Assembly (NCBI GenBank): GCA_011053245.1
Contig: DRGS01000130.1
Span: forward strand, 1-16,747
From: Phycisphaerales bacterium
GTDB taxonomy: Bacteria > Planctomycetota > Phycisphaerae > Sedimentisphaerales > Anaerohalosphaeraceae
DNA: 16,747 nt
Reading direction: 5' to 3'
In this document: in pieces, positions 1 through 5,742 of the stretch
Numbering within the stretch: position 1 is the stretch's first letter
Layout: every line of letters starts with the position of its first letter
Translations under genes and position numbers: made by a program
Notes under the pieces: model-generated
Databases searched by the model: none
Seen by the model: the letters and a program-made list of their open reading frames with translations, nothing else
What the model was told of the DNA's origin: nothing

Positions 1-865
1 ATCTAAAGATTGTAACACCGGTCACAGCATTCATCGTCGCTGTCCGCTTGGCCTGGGAGATAATCGAGTCGGGGCTGTTATTGGCCCAGCAACAGCCATC
101 GATCTGCGAGAGAATTGCGGTGCCATCTCCATGAATACCTTCTGTGTGGACACGGATTTCACTGCTGTTGTTTCCGCCCAAGAGCGGCCTGTCCTGTATC
201 AAGGCAACCGTTAATCCTTCCTTTTCAGCCGCCATCGCTGCTGCACAACCGGCGATTCCGCCGCCAACGATAACCACATCAAATGTCCCGCCGTCCGGCG
301 GAGTATCCGGCAGGCCGAGAAGCCCGTTGCGCCACTGACGATTGAGATGGGGATTGTTGACATCAAAGTCAACCGGAACAGCCGAGGTATTGGTATCAAA
401 ATAGATTGCGTCACAACGACCGTCAAAACCCGTCAGGTCGTGCAGCTTGATCTGCACCTGCGTATTGGTAACATTGATCGTGCCGCCATCCTGCCAGGTC
501 CAACCGGCAATCGTGCCGAATGTGCCCCCAACGGCTGTGCCATCGATGAGCACCTGGAACCTGCCCGGCGCAGTCCACGCTCCCGGAACCCAGTCTTTCG
601 TGCGAACCCACATCTTATAAGTGCCCGTTGACGGAAAGGTCACTGTTGTCACGGCATCAGCAACCGGTTCGCCCATCCCGTGGGCCAACAGATACGGCGA
701 GCCCATAACCTGCATGAACTGCTGATCGACAACCCAGCCCCCTGTATCATCGAAACCCTCAGCTTCGACCAGAACGGTACCGGCCAACCCTGATGCGGAT
801 AAAAAGATAAGTGCTGTCAGAAAGAGAGACAAACACAGCGAAACTTTACGATATTGTTCAATCAT
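1..865 (-). CDS. Secreted FAD-dependent oxidoreductase with N-terminal beta-rich module (partial; 3' end outside window)
   Basis: The gene starts with ATG at 865 and runs off the left edge; 288 codons are visible. Residues 1-28 are a Sec-type signal peptide (basic start, hydrophobic stretch LCLSLFLTALIFL, SASGLA cleavage region). Residues 30-160 form a beta-rich module opening VLVEAEGFDDTGGW, resembling carbohydrate-binding or golvesin-like modules of secreted planctomycete and Bacteroidetes proteins. Residues 195-232 are a classical dinucleotide-binding fold: FDVVIVGGGIAGCAAAMAAE with GGGIAG at 201-206, followed by DRPLLGGNNSSEIRVH, the signature of the FAD_oxidored (PF12831) group. Substrate unknown; such enzymes often sit in glycan-degradation loci, but no neighbour here supports that. 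A weak Shine-Dalgarno (CGGGGTG) precedes the ATG. The catalytic C-terminal part is not visible. Confidence 0.85.
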   Translation of the reverse strand, partial: MIEQYRKVSLCLSLFLTALIFLSASGLAGTVLVEAEGFDDTGGWVVDQQFMQVMGSPYLLAHGMGEPVADAVTTVTFPSTGTYKMWVRTKDWVPGAWTAPGRFQVLIDGTAVGGTFGTIAGWTWQDGGTINVTNTQVQIKLHDLTGFDGRCDAIYFDTNTSAVPVDFDVNNPHLNRQWRNGLLGLPDTPPDGGTFDVVIVGGGIAGCAAAMAAEKEGLTVALIQDRPLLGGNNSSEIRVHTEGIHGDGTAILSQIDGCCWANNSPDSIISQAKRTATMNAVTGVTIFR

Positions 866-1003
866 ACGACACCCCGGAATCTAAACTGTATTTAAGAAAA
901 ATAACAACTAATTTACATTTGTTTTCGCCAGTATTCGTTATTAAGGGGATTCAACTCATAAGTGCATCAAAACATTAAAAAGCAGCCAAAAAAAGGTGAG
1001 ATG

Positions 1004-1016
1004 ACGCCGTCGGCGT
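1004..1016. repeat. 13-bp perfect palindrome at the predicted transcript start
   Basis: ACGCCG-T-CGGCGT is a perfect odd palindrome about 7-20 nt downstream of the predicted minus-strand start of transcription. It could be an operator half-site pair or a 5' RNA hairpin. It stands out as GC-rich in an AT-rich spacer. Confidence 0.5.
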
Positions 1017-1029
1017 AACTGACCCTTTT

Positions 1030-1057
1030 ATTATAGGACTTTGCGAGAAAAAGTCAA
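1030..1057 (-). promoter_or_regulatory. Sigma70-type promoter for the FAD oxidoreductase gene
   Basis: On the minus strand TTGACT (1057-1052), a 16-nt spacer and a perfect TATAAT (1035-1030) form a near-consensus promoter pointing at the ATG at 865. The predicted start of transcription is near 1023, giving a leader of about 155 nt. Confidence 0.65.
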
Positions 1058-1141
1058 GAAAAAAAACCTTTAACGCCTATTTTTGGCTCATCCGGTTAAT
1101 GAGGCTGTTACATAACAATCCCGCAAAGAACAAATTCGAGT

Positions 1142-1166
1142 AAATAGGGGACAGTCACCTATTTTT
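1142..1166 (+). repeat. REP-like motif, copy 1
   Basis: The 19-mer GGGACAGTCACCTATTTTT (1148-1166) recurs at 1223-1241. Here it lies inside an inverted repeat, AAATAGG (1142-1148) with CCTATTT (1158-1164), around a 9-nt loop. Motifs of this type are, from memory, common around REP-associated tyrosine (Y1) transposases in environmental bacteria; no transposase is present here. Confidence 0.6.
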
Positions 1167-1222
1167 AAGACATAAAACTCAAGAAACCCTGCCTTTATAG
1201 CATTTAAAGCCCATTTTAATTA

Positions 1223-1241
1223 GGGACAGTCACCTATTTTT
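1223..1241 (+). repeat. REP-like motif, copy 2
   Basis: Identical over 19 nt to 1148-1166, on the same strand and 75 bp downstream. The left flank reads AATTAGG rather than AAATAGG, so the inverted repeat is slightly degraded. Confidence 0.6.
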
Positions 1242-1512
1242 TTCATAAAACAGAGTAATTTCATCACTAAAAACTAAACACTACTTAATCTTCCAAATGC
1301 GCTTGCACTATCTTGCTACTGACCAAAAAAATAAATTTTTTTTACTCCTTTTCTAACAACAACTTACCGTTTTTAACCCCCAAAAAAATCCCTGATTTTT
1401 GCATCAAACACGCAAGTTCGTGCAAAGGGTGGGGGGACTATGTTTTTTGAACAGTTAAAAATGAATACAAAATAAACAGTAAAGATAACAGTATTATTGA
1501 AAGGCTATCGCT

Positions 1513-2055
1513 ATGGCAACACAAAAACAGATCGATGCAAACCGTCAAAACGCCCAAAAATCCACCGGGCCCAAAACCTCAAAAGGCAAGTCCGTCGCCG
1601 CACAAAACTCCCTTAAACACGGCATGTTTACCGGCCAGATCATCATAAATGGCGAATCCCAGGACGAATTCGAGCTTCACCGCAACCGATTATTTGAACA
1701 ATTCAAACCCTCCGATCCCCTCGAAGAGATCTATGTCGGACGCATTGTTACCCACTCATGGCTGCTAAAACGCTCGATCCGCTTCCAGACCGCTGTCATA
1801 AACTCTCTCCACCACTCCCACAGAAACAAACCTGTCATTAAGCTTCCCGGCATCCTGAGACCCAAAAAAGACGACTCCCCGCCCCCGCCCGACCTCGAAC
1901 TCGGCGATGTAGCCGTAAAAGACTTCGCAAATGCAAAGGTACTCGACAACCTCATCAAGCACGAACGTCGCATAGAGAACAGCCTCTACAAAGCCATCCT
2001 CGAAATGCAAAGAAAACAATTGATCAAAAAAATAGACGCCGAAAACGAAAAATAA
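1513..2055 (+). CDS. Lineage-specific small basic protein of unknown function (MATxKQIxANRxNAQKSTGPKT family)
   Basis: A 180-residue protein with the N-terminus MATQKQIDANRQNAQKS followed by STGPKTSKGKSVAAQNSLKHGM. This conserved basic opening is one I associate with multicopy uncharacterised proteins in planctomycete genomes. The middle (residues 55-100) is mostly helical, with EEIYVGRIVTHSWLLKRSIRFQ. There is a proline-rich linker (DDSPPPPDLELG, about 121-132) and a charged C-terminal helix ending in MQRKQLIKKIDAENEK. No signal peptide, membrane segment or catalytic motif is visible. GAAAGG at about 1500-1505 provides a ribosome binding site. The A-rich end (2044-2061) runs into a second reading frame that carries the NEPNF tail, so a frameshift may separate the two. 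The function is not known to me; the basic N-terminus would fit nucleic-acid binding, but that is a guess. Confidence 0.8.
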   Translation: MATQKQIDANRQNAQKSTGPKTSKGKSVAAQNSLKHGMFTGQIIINGESQDEFELHRNRLFEQFKPSDPLEEIYVGRIVTHSWLLKRSIRFQTAVINSLHHSHRNKPVIKLPGILRPKKDDSPPPPDLELGDVAVKDFANAKVLDNLIKHERRIENSLYKAILEMQRKQLIKKIDAENEK

Positions 2056-2060
2056 AAAAA

Positions 2061-2336
2061 ATGGAAAACGAACCCAATTTTAAGGAGTCAAACTTGCGGC
2101 AAATAACTGCTATAGAAAGGTTTACAACGGTTTCCCCCAAAACGAAACGAACCCAAACGAACCCAAATAAAGCCAATCCAAAGCCAATCCAAAGCCAATA
2201 CGAACCCAATTTTAGGCACTTATTCCGTGGCAAAAAACTATTTGCAAGAACTTACAATCTATCATCACGACGGAAAAATGCCTATCAGGCATCGAACCCA
2301 ATTACCAATGTTTATTTTGGGGCATATATTCTATAA
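2061..2336 (+). CDS. Low-complexity NEPNF / TNPNKANP tail ORF, possibly detached from the preceding gene
   Basis: A 91-codon ORF beginning MENEPNFKESN and continuing with TKRTQTNPNKANPKPIQSQYEPNFRHLF. Much of it is simply translation of the ACGAACCCAA and AAAGCCAATCC DNA repeats. I associate NEPNF/KTNPNKAN strings with tails of predicted proteins in Phycisphaerae genomes. It starts 5 nt after the previous stop, in another frame, across an A-run, and has no Shine-Dalgarno. It may be a frameshifted C-terminal extension of the 1513-2055 protein or spurious translation of a repeat. A real independent gene is the least likely reading. Confidence 0.25.
   Translation: MENEPNFKESNLRQITAIERFTTVSPKTKRTQTNPNKANPKPIQSQYEPNFRHLFRGKKLFARTYNLSSRRKNAYQASNPITNVYFGAYIL
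2068..2301 (+). repeat. Dispersed ACGAACCCAA decamer repeats
   Basis: Perfect copies of ACGAACCCAA lie at 2068-2077, 2147-2156, 2157-2166 and 2200-2209, with a one-mismatch copy (TCGAACCCAA) at 2292-2301. The second and third are directly tandem. Four of the copies continue with AATT or AAATAA, so the repeated unit is longer than the shared core. Confidence 0.7.
2169..2201 (+). repeat. Tandem 11-bp repeat, three units
   Basis: AAAGCCAATCC is repeated at 2169-2179 and 2180-2190, with AAAGCCAATAC at 2191-2201. The period of 11 is not a multiple of three, so it does not encode a repeating peptide in one frame. This points to a DNA-level repeat rather than a protein repeat. Confidence 0.7.
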
Positions 2337-2405
2337 ATTCCCTTGCGGTTATCCAAAATCTCGTTAAAATGCTGGTTTGCCTTATCGCAAATCAGGAGAG
2401 CATGT

Positions 2406-3935
2406 ATGTTAGCGAAATTGTATAGCGTTACGCTTGAAGGGATCCGGGGAACCGTTTGTGAGGTCGAGGTCGATGTTTCGCGAGCCGGTTTCGATAAGCC
2501 GATGATCGTCGGCTTGCCCGATGCCGCTGTTAAGGAGAGTATCGAGCGGGTGCGGAGCGCGGTTACCAACTCCGGGTACAAGTTCCCGGATACGCAGTCG
2601 CTTGTCAATCTTGCCCCGGCCGATATAAAGAAGGTCGGGCCTGCGTTTGACCTGCCTATCGCTTTGGGGATGCTGGCAGCTTCGGGCAGTCTGGAAAGTG
2701 AGAATCTAAAGCGATATCTGATCGTCGGAGAGCTTGCTCTTGACGGACGGGTTCGACCGGTCAACGGTGTTTTGAGTATGGCGATGACGGCTGTGGCGAA
2801 TGGTTTTTCGAGTATCATAGTTCCCATCGACAACGCGCGTGAAGCGGCCGTCGTTCAGAATATCAACGTCTACGGCGTCTCTTCGCTTTCGCAGGCGACC
2901 GGTTTTCTTTCGGGTGAATTGCCGCTTGAAGCGACCTCTGTGGATATCGATCAGATATTTAACGTAGCCTCCAATTACGACGTCGATTTTGCGGATGTCA
3001 AGGGCCAGGAGAGCGTTAAGCGGGCGCTAACGATAGCAGCTGCCGGTGGTCACAATATAATGATGATCGGCCCGCCCGGTGCGGGTAAGACGCTGCTGTC
3101 GGCGCGGCTGGCAACGGTTATGCCGCCGCTAACGCTTGAAGAATCGCTTGAAACGACGCAGGTATATTCTTCGGTCGGGATGCTCGACAAGAATTCCGCT
3201 CTTGTAGCGACAAGGCCGGTCAGGACGCCGCATCATACCGCTTCCGGGCCATCGCTCATCGGAGGGGGTACGATTCCGCGGCCCGGTGAGCTTAGCATGG
3301 CGCATCATGGTATTCTTTTTTTAGATGAGTTTGCAGAGTTTCCACGAAACATTCTTGAGATGATCCGCCAGCCGCTTGAAGACGGTACGGTTACGGTCTC
3401 AAGAGCCAAGGGGACCGTTACGTTTCCCGCGAGGTTTATTCTTGTGGCTGCGATGAATCCGTGCCCGTGCGGATACCACGGGACGAGCGCGCGGAAATGC
3501 AAATGTACGCCGAACCAGATCGAGCGGTATATCTCAAAAATATCCGGTCCTCTGGTCGACAGGATCGATATCCATATCGATGTGCCGCCGGTGACTTTCA
3601 TGAAGTTGCGTTCCAAACGTAGCGGGACATCGTCTGCGGATATCAAGAAGCTAGTAATGCGGGCAAGGCAGACGCAGACCCTGCGGTTTGGCGATGGCAG
3701 ATTAGCGACGAATTCTACTATGAGCCATAAAGAGGTGGAAACCCACTGCGTGCTCGATACCGAATCGGAGCTTTTGCTCAAACACGCGATGATTGAGTTC
3801 GCACTTAGCGCAAGGGCACATGACAAAATATGCAAAGTCGCCAGAACCATCGCGGATATCGAAGGCGAGAGCAGTATCAAGCCCGAACACATAGCAGAAG
3901 CCGTCAGCTACCGCAAGCTGGACAGGGAACTGTAG
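2406..3935 (+). CDS. YifB/ComM family Mg-chelatase-like AAA+ ATPase
   Basis: A 509-residue protein matching the usual length of the family. The N-terminal ChlI-like domain (about 1-175) has MLAKLYSVTLEGI, IVGLPDAAVKESIERVRSA and the NLAPAD segment. The AAA+ core has Walker A GPPGAGKT at 222-229, the RTPHH motif at 273-277 and Walker B ILFLDE at 303-308. A Cys-rich loop NPCPCGYHG...CKC lies at about 351-366, and a C-terminal Mg_chelatase_C region (about 405-505) ends SYRKLDREL. In Haemophilus and Vibrio the ComM relative is a hexameric helicase that promotes branch migration in natural transformation; this role is inferred. The start at 2406 is chosen because AGGAG (2394-2398) lies 7 nt upstream and the protein then opens as homologues do. 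A longer frame from 2343 adds 21 residues with no family resemblance. Transcribed alone or with the upstream tail; no intrinsic terminator follows. Confidence 0.95.
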   Translation: MLAKLYSVTLEGIRGTVCEVEVDVSRAGFDKPMIVGLPDAAVKESIERVRSAVTNSGYKFPDTQSLVNLAPADIKKVGPAFDLPIALGMLAASGSLESENLKRYLIVGELALDGRVRPVNGVLSMAMTAVANGFSSIIVPIDNAREAAVVQNINVYGVSSLSQATGFLSGELPLEATSVDIDQIFNVASNYDVDFADVKGQESVKRALTIAAAGGHNIMMIGPPGAGKTLLSARLATVMPPLTLEESLETTQVYSSVGMLDKNSALVATRPVRTPHHTASGPSLIGGGTIPRPGELSMAHHGILFLDEFAEFPRNILEMIRQPLEDGTVTVSRAKGTVTFPARFILVAAMNPCPCGYHGTSARKCKCTPNQIERYISKISGPLVDRIDIHIDVPPVTFMKLRSKRSGTSSADIKKLVMRARQTQTLRFGDGRLATNSTMSHKEVETHCVLDTESELLLKHAMIEFALSARAHDKICKVARTIADIEGESSIKPEHIAEAVSYRKLDREL

Positions 3936-3984
3936 ATTCCCGGTCGAAACCGATCAAAGCCCTTGCGAAAAATGATTTTACGTC

Positions 3985-4013
3985 TTGACATGCGTTTGCC
4001 GAGACGTTACATT
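3985..4013 (+). promoter_or_regulatory. Promoter of the tRNA-Gln gene
   Basis: A perfect TTGACA (3985-3990), a 17-nt spacer and TACATT (4008-4013) form a good sigma70-type promoter. The predicted start is near 4020, about 25 nt before the mature tRNA. Confidence 0.65.
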
Positions 4014-4022
4014 CCCCTTTGA

Positions 4023-4037
4023 CGGGCTTATAGCCCG
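4023..4037 (+). other. Hairpin at the 5' end of the tRNA-Gln precursor
   Basis: CGGGC-TTATA-GCCCG is a perfect 5-bp stem with a 5-nt loop. It begins within a few nucleotides of the predicted start of transcription and ends 7 nt before the mature tRNA. It would form a 5' leader stem on the precursor, upstream of the expected RNase P cut. Confidence 0.5.
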
Positions 4038-4044
4038 CGCTGCC

Positions 4045-4115
4045 TGGGGAATAGTGTAATGGCAGCACAAATGACTCTGAATCATTTAGTCTAGGTTCGA
4101 ATCCTAGTTCCCCAG
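4045..4115 (+). tRNA. tRNA-Gln (anticodon CUG)
   Basis: A full cloverleaf can be drawn. The acceptor TGGGGAA (4045-4051) pairs with TTCCCCA (4108-4114), with discriminator G at 4115. The anticodon stem AATGA/TCATT (4070-4074, 4082-4086) encloses loop CTCTGAA, with anticodon CTG at 4077-4079, which reads CAG (Gln). The T arm CTAGG-TTCGAAT-CCTAG lies at 4091-4107. Length 71 nt. CCA is not encoded, so it must be added after transcription. Confidence 0.96.
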
Positions 4116-4117
4116 TT

Positions 4118-4130
4118 GTATCTAAGATAC
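4118..4130. repeat. 13-bp palindrome just after the tRNA 3' end
   Basis: GTATCT-A-AGATAC is a perfect odd palindrome starting 3 nt after the discriminator base. As RNA it could form only a 4-bp stem (GTAT/ATAC). It may be a 3'-trailer processing signal or a protein-binding site upstream of the gene at 4150. Confidence 0.4.
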
Positions 4131-4149
4131 GCAATGGAAAGGCTTATCA

Positions 4150-5160
4150 ATGGAACTGCTTTCTTTATATGGTCTTAAGTTAATAATCGCCGTCGTTCTG
4201 AGCTTTGCTATCCTTAGCCTGTTCGGGGTTGGCTGGCTTTTGCGGCTTCGTATTATCGGGACTATGGCTGTGGGGATCGTGTTTTTGGGTTTTCTGGCAT
4301 GGCCGATGGTCAAACCTACCCAGCCTTTGGGTGCGATCACGCTTTTTGATGGTGATATCAATCTTTTTGCGGCGATCTGCTGCCTTTTCCTGGCTTATCT
4401 GGCGGGATTGGTCTCTTTCTTTGTGTGCTATCCGATAGGCGGGTATGTCGCCCCGCTTGCCGCTCCTGCGGGTCTTTCGATATGGGCACTTATTACGGGT
4501 GACATGTCGTCGTTAATTACATTAAACAGTACGCTTGCGTCGCGTCAGAGACTGTACTCGACCCTTAAGTGGGAGGGTTTCTTCTGGCTTGGGGTTGTCG
4601 GAGCGGGCTTTTTGGGTGTTAAGACAGCGCAGCTTTTGACGAAGAAATTGGCCCCCCAAAGCCCTGCCGTAAAACCGGACATCACAACAGACAGCGACGA
4701 GCGTAAATCCAGCATTAATAAGGGTTTAACTGTCGCTGTAGCGTTTATAGCGACGGTGCTGATAACGCACTTTGCTATCGGCATTTTTGCCCAGGACGTG
4801 CGGATATTCGACAGTGAATTAGGTTCCGTTACGGGTCAGCCCGAAGCTGCACAGATCGCTTTTGCTGTCATGCTCTCTTTCGGGATCGCTGGCTTTGTCT
4901 TAAAGAAGTTCCTCAACGTAAGTTACTTAGTGACCGCCTTTGCGACTGCGATCGTAACTTATGTAGCTATAACGATTTCCGCCAAGCCGGATGTGCTGGC
5001 CCACATGGTTGAAAACTGGCCCGCCGCCTTTTTCCCGCGAGCAACCAGCGCTATCCTGCCCATCCAGATCGTATCCTTCGGCGTTATCGGCTCATTGGCC
5101 GGTTACTGGGTCGCTATTCAGGTCGTCCATAGCCACCAGGAAAGCAAAAACGACTCATAA
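4150..5160 (+). CDS. Multi-pass membrane protein of unknown function
   Basis: A 336-residue hydrophobic protein that I do not recognise. By eye there are about eight or nine membrane segments: residues 10-30, 36-54, 70-93, 97-116, 143-162, 193-213, 234-252, 257-277 and 302-325. A polar, charged loop at 163-190 (KKLAPQSPAVKPD...DSDERKSS) splits the protein into two halves. The short C-terminus (HSHQESKNDS) is hydrophilic. No transport signature or catalytic motif is apparent. The ATG at 4150 is preceded by GGAAAGG at about 4135-4142. It lies 34 nt after the tRNA with no terminator between them, so it may be co-transcribed with tRNA-Gln. Possible roles such as transporter or envelope protein cannot be distinguished. 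Confidence 0.8.
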   Translation: MELLSLYGLKLIIAVVLSFAILSLFGVGWLLRLRIIGTMAVGIVFLGFLAWPMVKPTQPLGAITLFDGDINLFAAICCLFLAYLAGLVSFFVCYPIGGYVAPLAAPAGLSIWALITGDMSSLITLNSTLASRQRLYSTLKWEGFFWLGVVGAGFLGVKTAQLLTKKLAPQSPAVKPDITTDSDERKSSINKGLTVAVAFIATVLITHFAIGIFAQDVRIFDSELGSVTGQPEAAQIAFAVMLSFGIAGFVLKKFLNVSYLVTAFATAIVTYVAITISAKPDVLAHMVENWPAAFFPRATSAILPIQIVSFGVIGSLAGYWVAIQVVHSHQESKNDS

Positions 5161-5219
5161 TATGGCGCATATCAACTTTTTCCGGACAAAAAAACTACTG
5201 GTCGTGCATTTTTTACCTT

Positions 5220-5259
5220 ACGTAACTACTGTAAATTCAAATAGTTACAGTGTTTACGT
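5220..5259. repeat. 40-bp near-perfect inverted repeat
   Basis: ACGTAA (5220-5225) and ACTGTAA (5228-5234) are mirrored by TTACAGT (5245-5251) and TTACGT (5254-5259) around a 10-nt centre. As RNA this gives a stem of about 15 bp with one C-U mismatch and one G-U pair. No U-run follows on either strand, so it is not a standard intrinsic terminator. It may be an operator or the structured 3' end of the 4150-5160 transcript. Confidence 0.6.
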
Positions 5260-5392
5260 CCTATAACAAGCAAGAAATTACCAAAAACGACAGAAACAGT
5301 TTACTTACAGGGGGCGAAATTGCCGAAATGGTAATAGCTGGTAAACAATTTTATAAGTTGCCATTTATTTTCAAACAAAGTCAGCGATAGTT

Positions 5393-5401
5393 TGATATAA
5401 T
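5393..5401 (+). promoter_or_regulatory. Extended -10 promoter for csrA
   Basis: TG-A-TATAAT (5393-5401) is a perfect -10 element with the TGn extension. The -35 region (about 5373-5378) is poor, as is usual for extended -10 promoters. Predicted start near 5408, giving a leader of about 52 nt before csrA. Confidence 0.6.
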
Positions 5402-5423
5402 GGACTATGATCAAAAGGTTTAT

Positions 5424-5452
5424 GCCGGATGGCGGCCAGCGAAAAAAAGGAG
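5424..5452 (+). promoter_or_regulatory. Predicted CsrA autoregulatory site: GGAT-loop hairpin plus GGA in the Shine-Dalgarno
   Basis: GCC (5424-5426), GGAT (5427-5430) and GGC (5431-5433) form a small hairpin that presents GGA in the loop, the arrangement CsrA prefers. A second GGA lies in the Shine-Dalgarno AAGGAG (5447-5452), 22 nt downstream. One CsrA dimer could bridge both sites and block ribosome binding. The motif is seen directly; the regulation is inferred from known CsrA targets. Confidence 0.5.
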
Positions 5453-5459
5453 TTTAAAA

Positions 5460-5660
5460 ATGTTGGTCCTTAGTAGACAGAGAGATGAGTCAATCATAAT
5501 TGGCGATGATATCGAGATCGTCATTGTAGATGTCCGCGGCGACAAGGTTCGCCTTGGCATTAACGCTCCACGGGAGGTTTCCGTTCACCGCAAAGAGATC
5601 TACGACGCCATTCAACGCGAAAAGGCACAGCAGCAAAAAGAACAACAGCAAAAAGATTAG
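5460..5660 (+). CDS. csrA: Carbon storage regulator CsrA
   Basis: A 66-residue RNA-binding protein that binds GGA-containing hairpins near ribosome binding sites and controls translation of carbon-storage, motility and lifestyle genes. The sequence is typical: [20 protein letters not shown], then [29 protein letters not shown]. This includes the RLGI strand and the [11 protein letters not shown] segment, which carries the conserved Arg needed for RNA binding. The C-terminus is extended by a low-complexity Q/K/E tail ([10 protein letters not shown]). The ATG at 5460 is chosen because AAGGAG lies 7 nt upstream and the frame then opens with the canonical MLVLSR. A start at 5400 would add 20 unrelated residues. 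The neighbour malQ (82 nt downstream) suggests a link with alpha-glucan metabolism. No flagellar genes or fliW are seen in the window, although csrA often lies beside fliW. Confidence 0.95.
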   Translation: MLVLSRQRDESIIIGDDIEIVIVDVRGDKVRLGINAPREVSVHRKEIYDAIQREKAQQQKEQQQKD

Positions 5661-5742
5661 TTGGCTGTGAGGATGTTGCAGGTTTCTCATTAGTACCTCG
5701 AAAGTCATTACCAAAAGTTTCTCCTGTATGTAAAGGTTGATG

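Larger units (their letters stand above)
866..1512. other. AT-rich intergenic spacer (647 bp)
   Basis: No coding region could be supported. The left third holds the minus-strand promoter, leader and palindrome of the FAD oxidoreductase gene. The middle holds two copies of the GGGACAGTCACCTATTTTT motif. The right part (about 1310-1500) is A/T-rich with runs such as AACCCCCAAAAAAATCCC and contains no clear promoter for the gene at 1513. Confidence 0.6.
5161..5459. other. Hairpin-rich intergenic region upstream of csrA (299 bp)
   Basis: No protein gene is supported. Besides the large dyad at 5220-5259 and the csrA promoter and leader, a short GGCGAAATTGCC hairpin is visible near 5316-5327, and AAATGG near 5330 has a distant complement CCATTT near 5360. 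The inverted repeats suggest regulation by DNA binding or RNA structure. Confidence 0.45.

Noticed and set aside
2169..2201. The 11-bp tandem repeat as a CRISPR fragment
   Set aside because: Units are directly tandem with no spacers, too short, and no cas genes are nearby.
2343..2405. A 21-residue N-terminal extension of the YifB/ComM protein
   Set aside because: No family resemblance and no ribosome binding site; AGGAG at 2394-2398 serves the start at 2406, which opens with the family-typical MLAK.
2312..2833. A 173-codon minus-strand frame opposite the YifB/ComM gene
   Set aside because: It lies over the conserved ChlI domain of a clear gene and has no family features.
3941..3952. CGGT-CGAA-ACCG hairpin after the YifB/ComM stop as a terminator
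   Set aside because: Only a 4-bp stem and no T-run follows.
5400..5459. A 20-residue N-terminal extension of CsrA
   Set aside because: It begins inside the predicted -10 region and is unrelated to CsrA; AAGGAG 7 nt before 5460 fixes the start.
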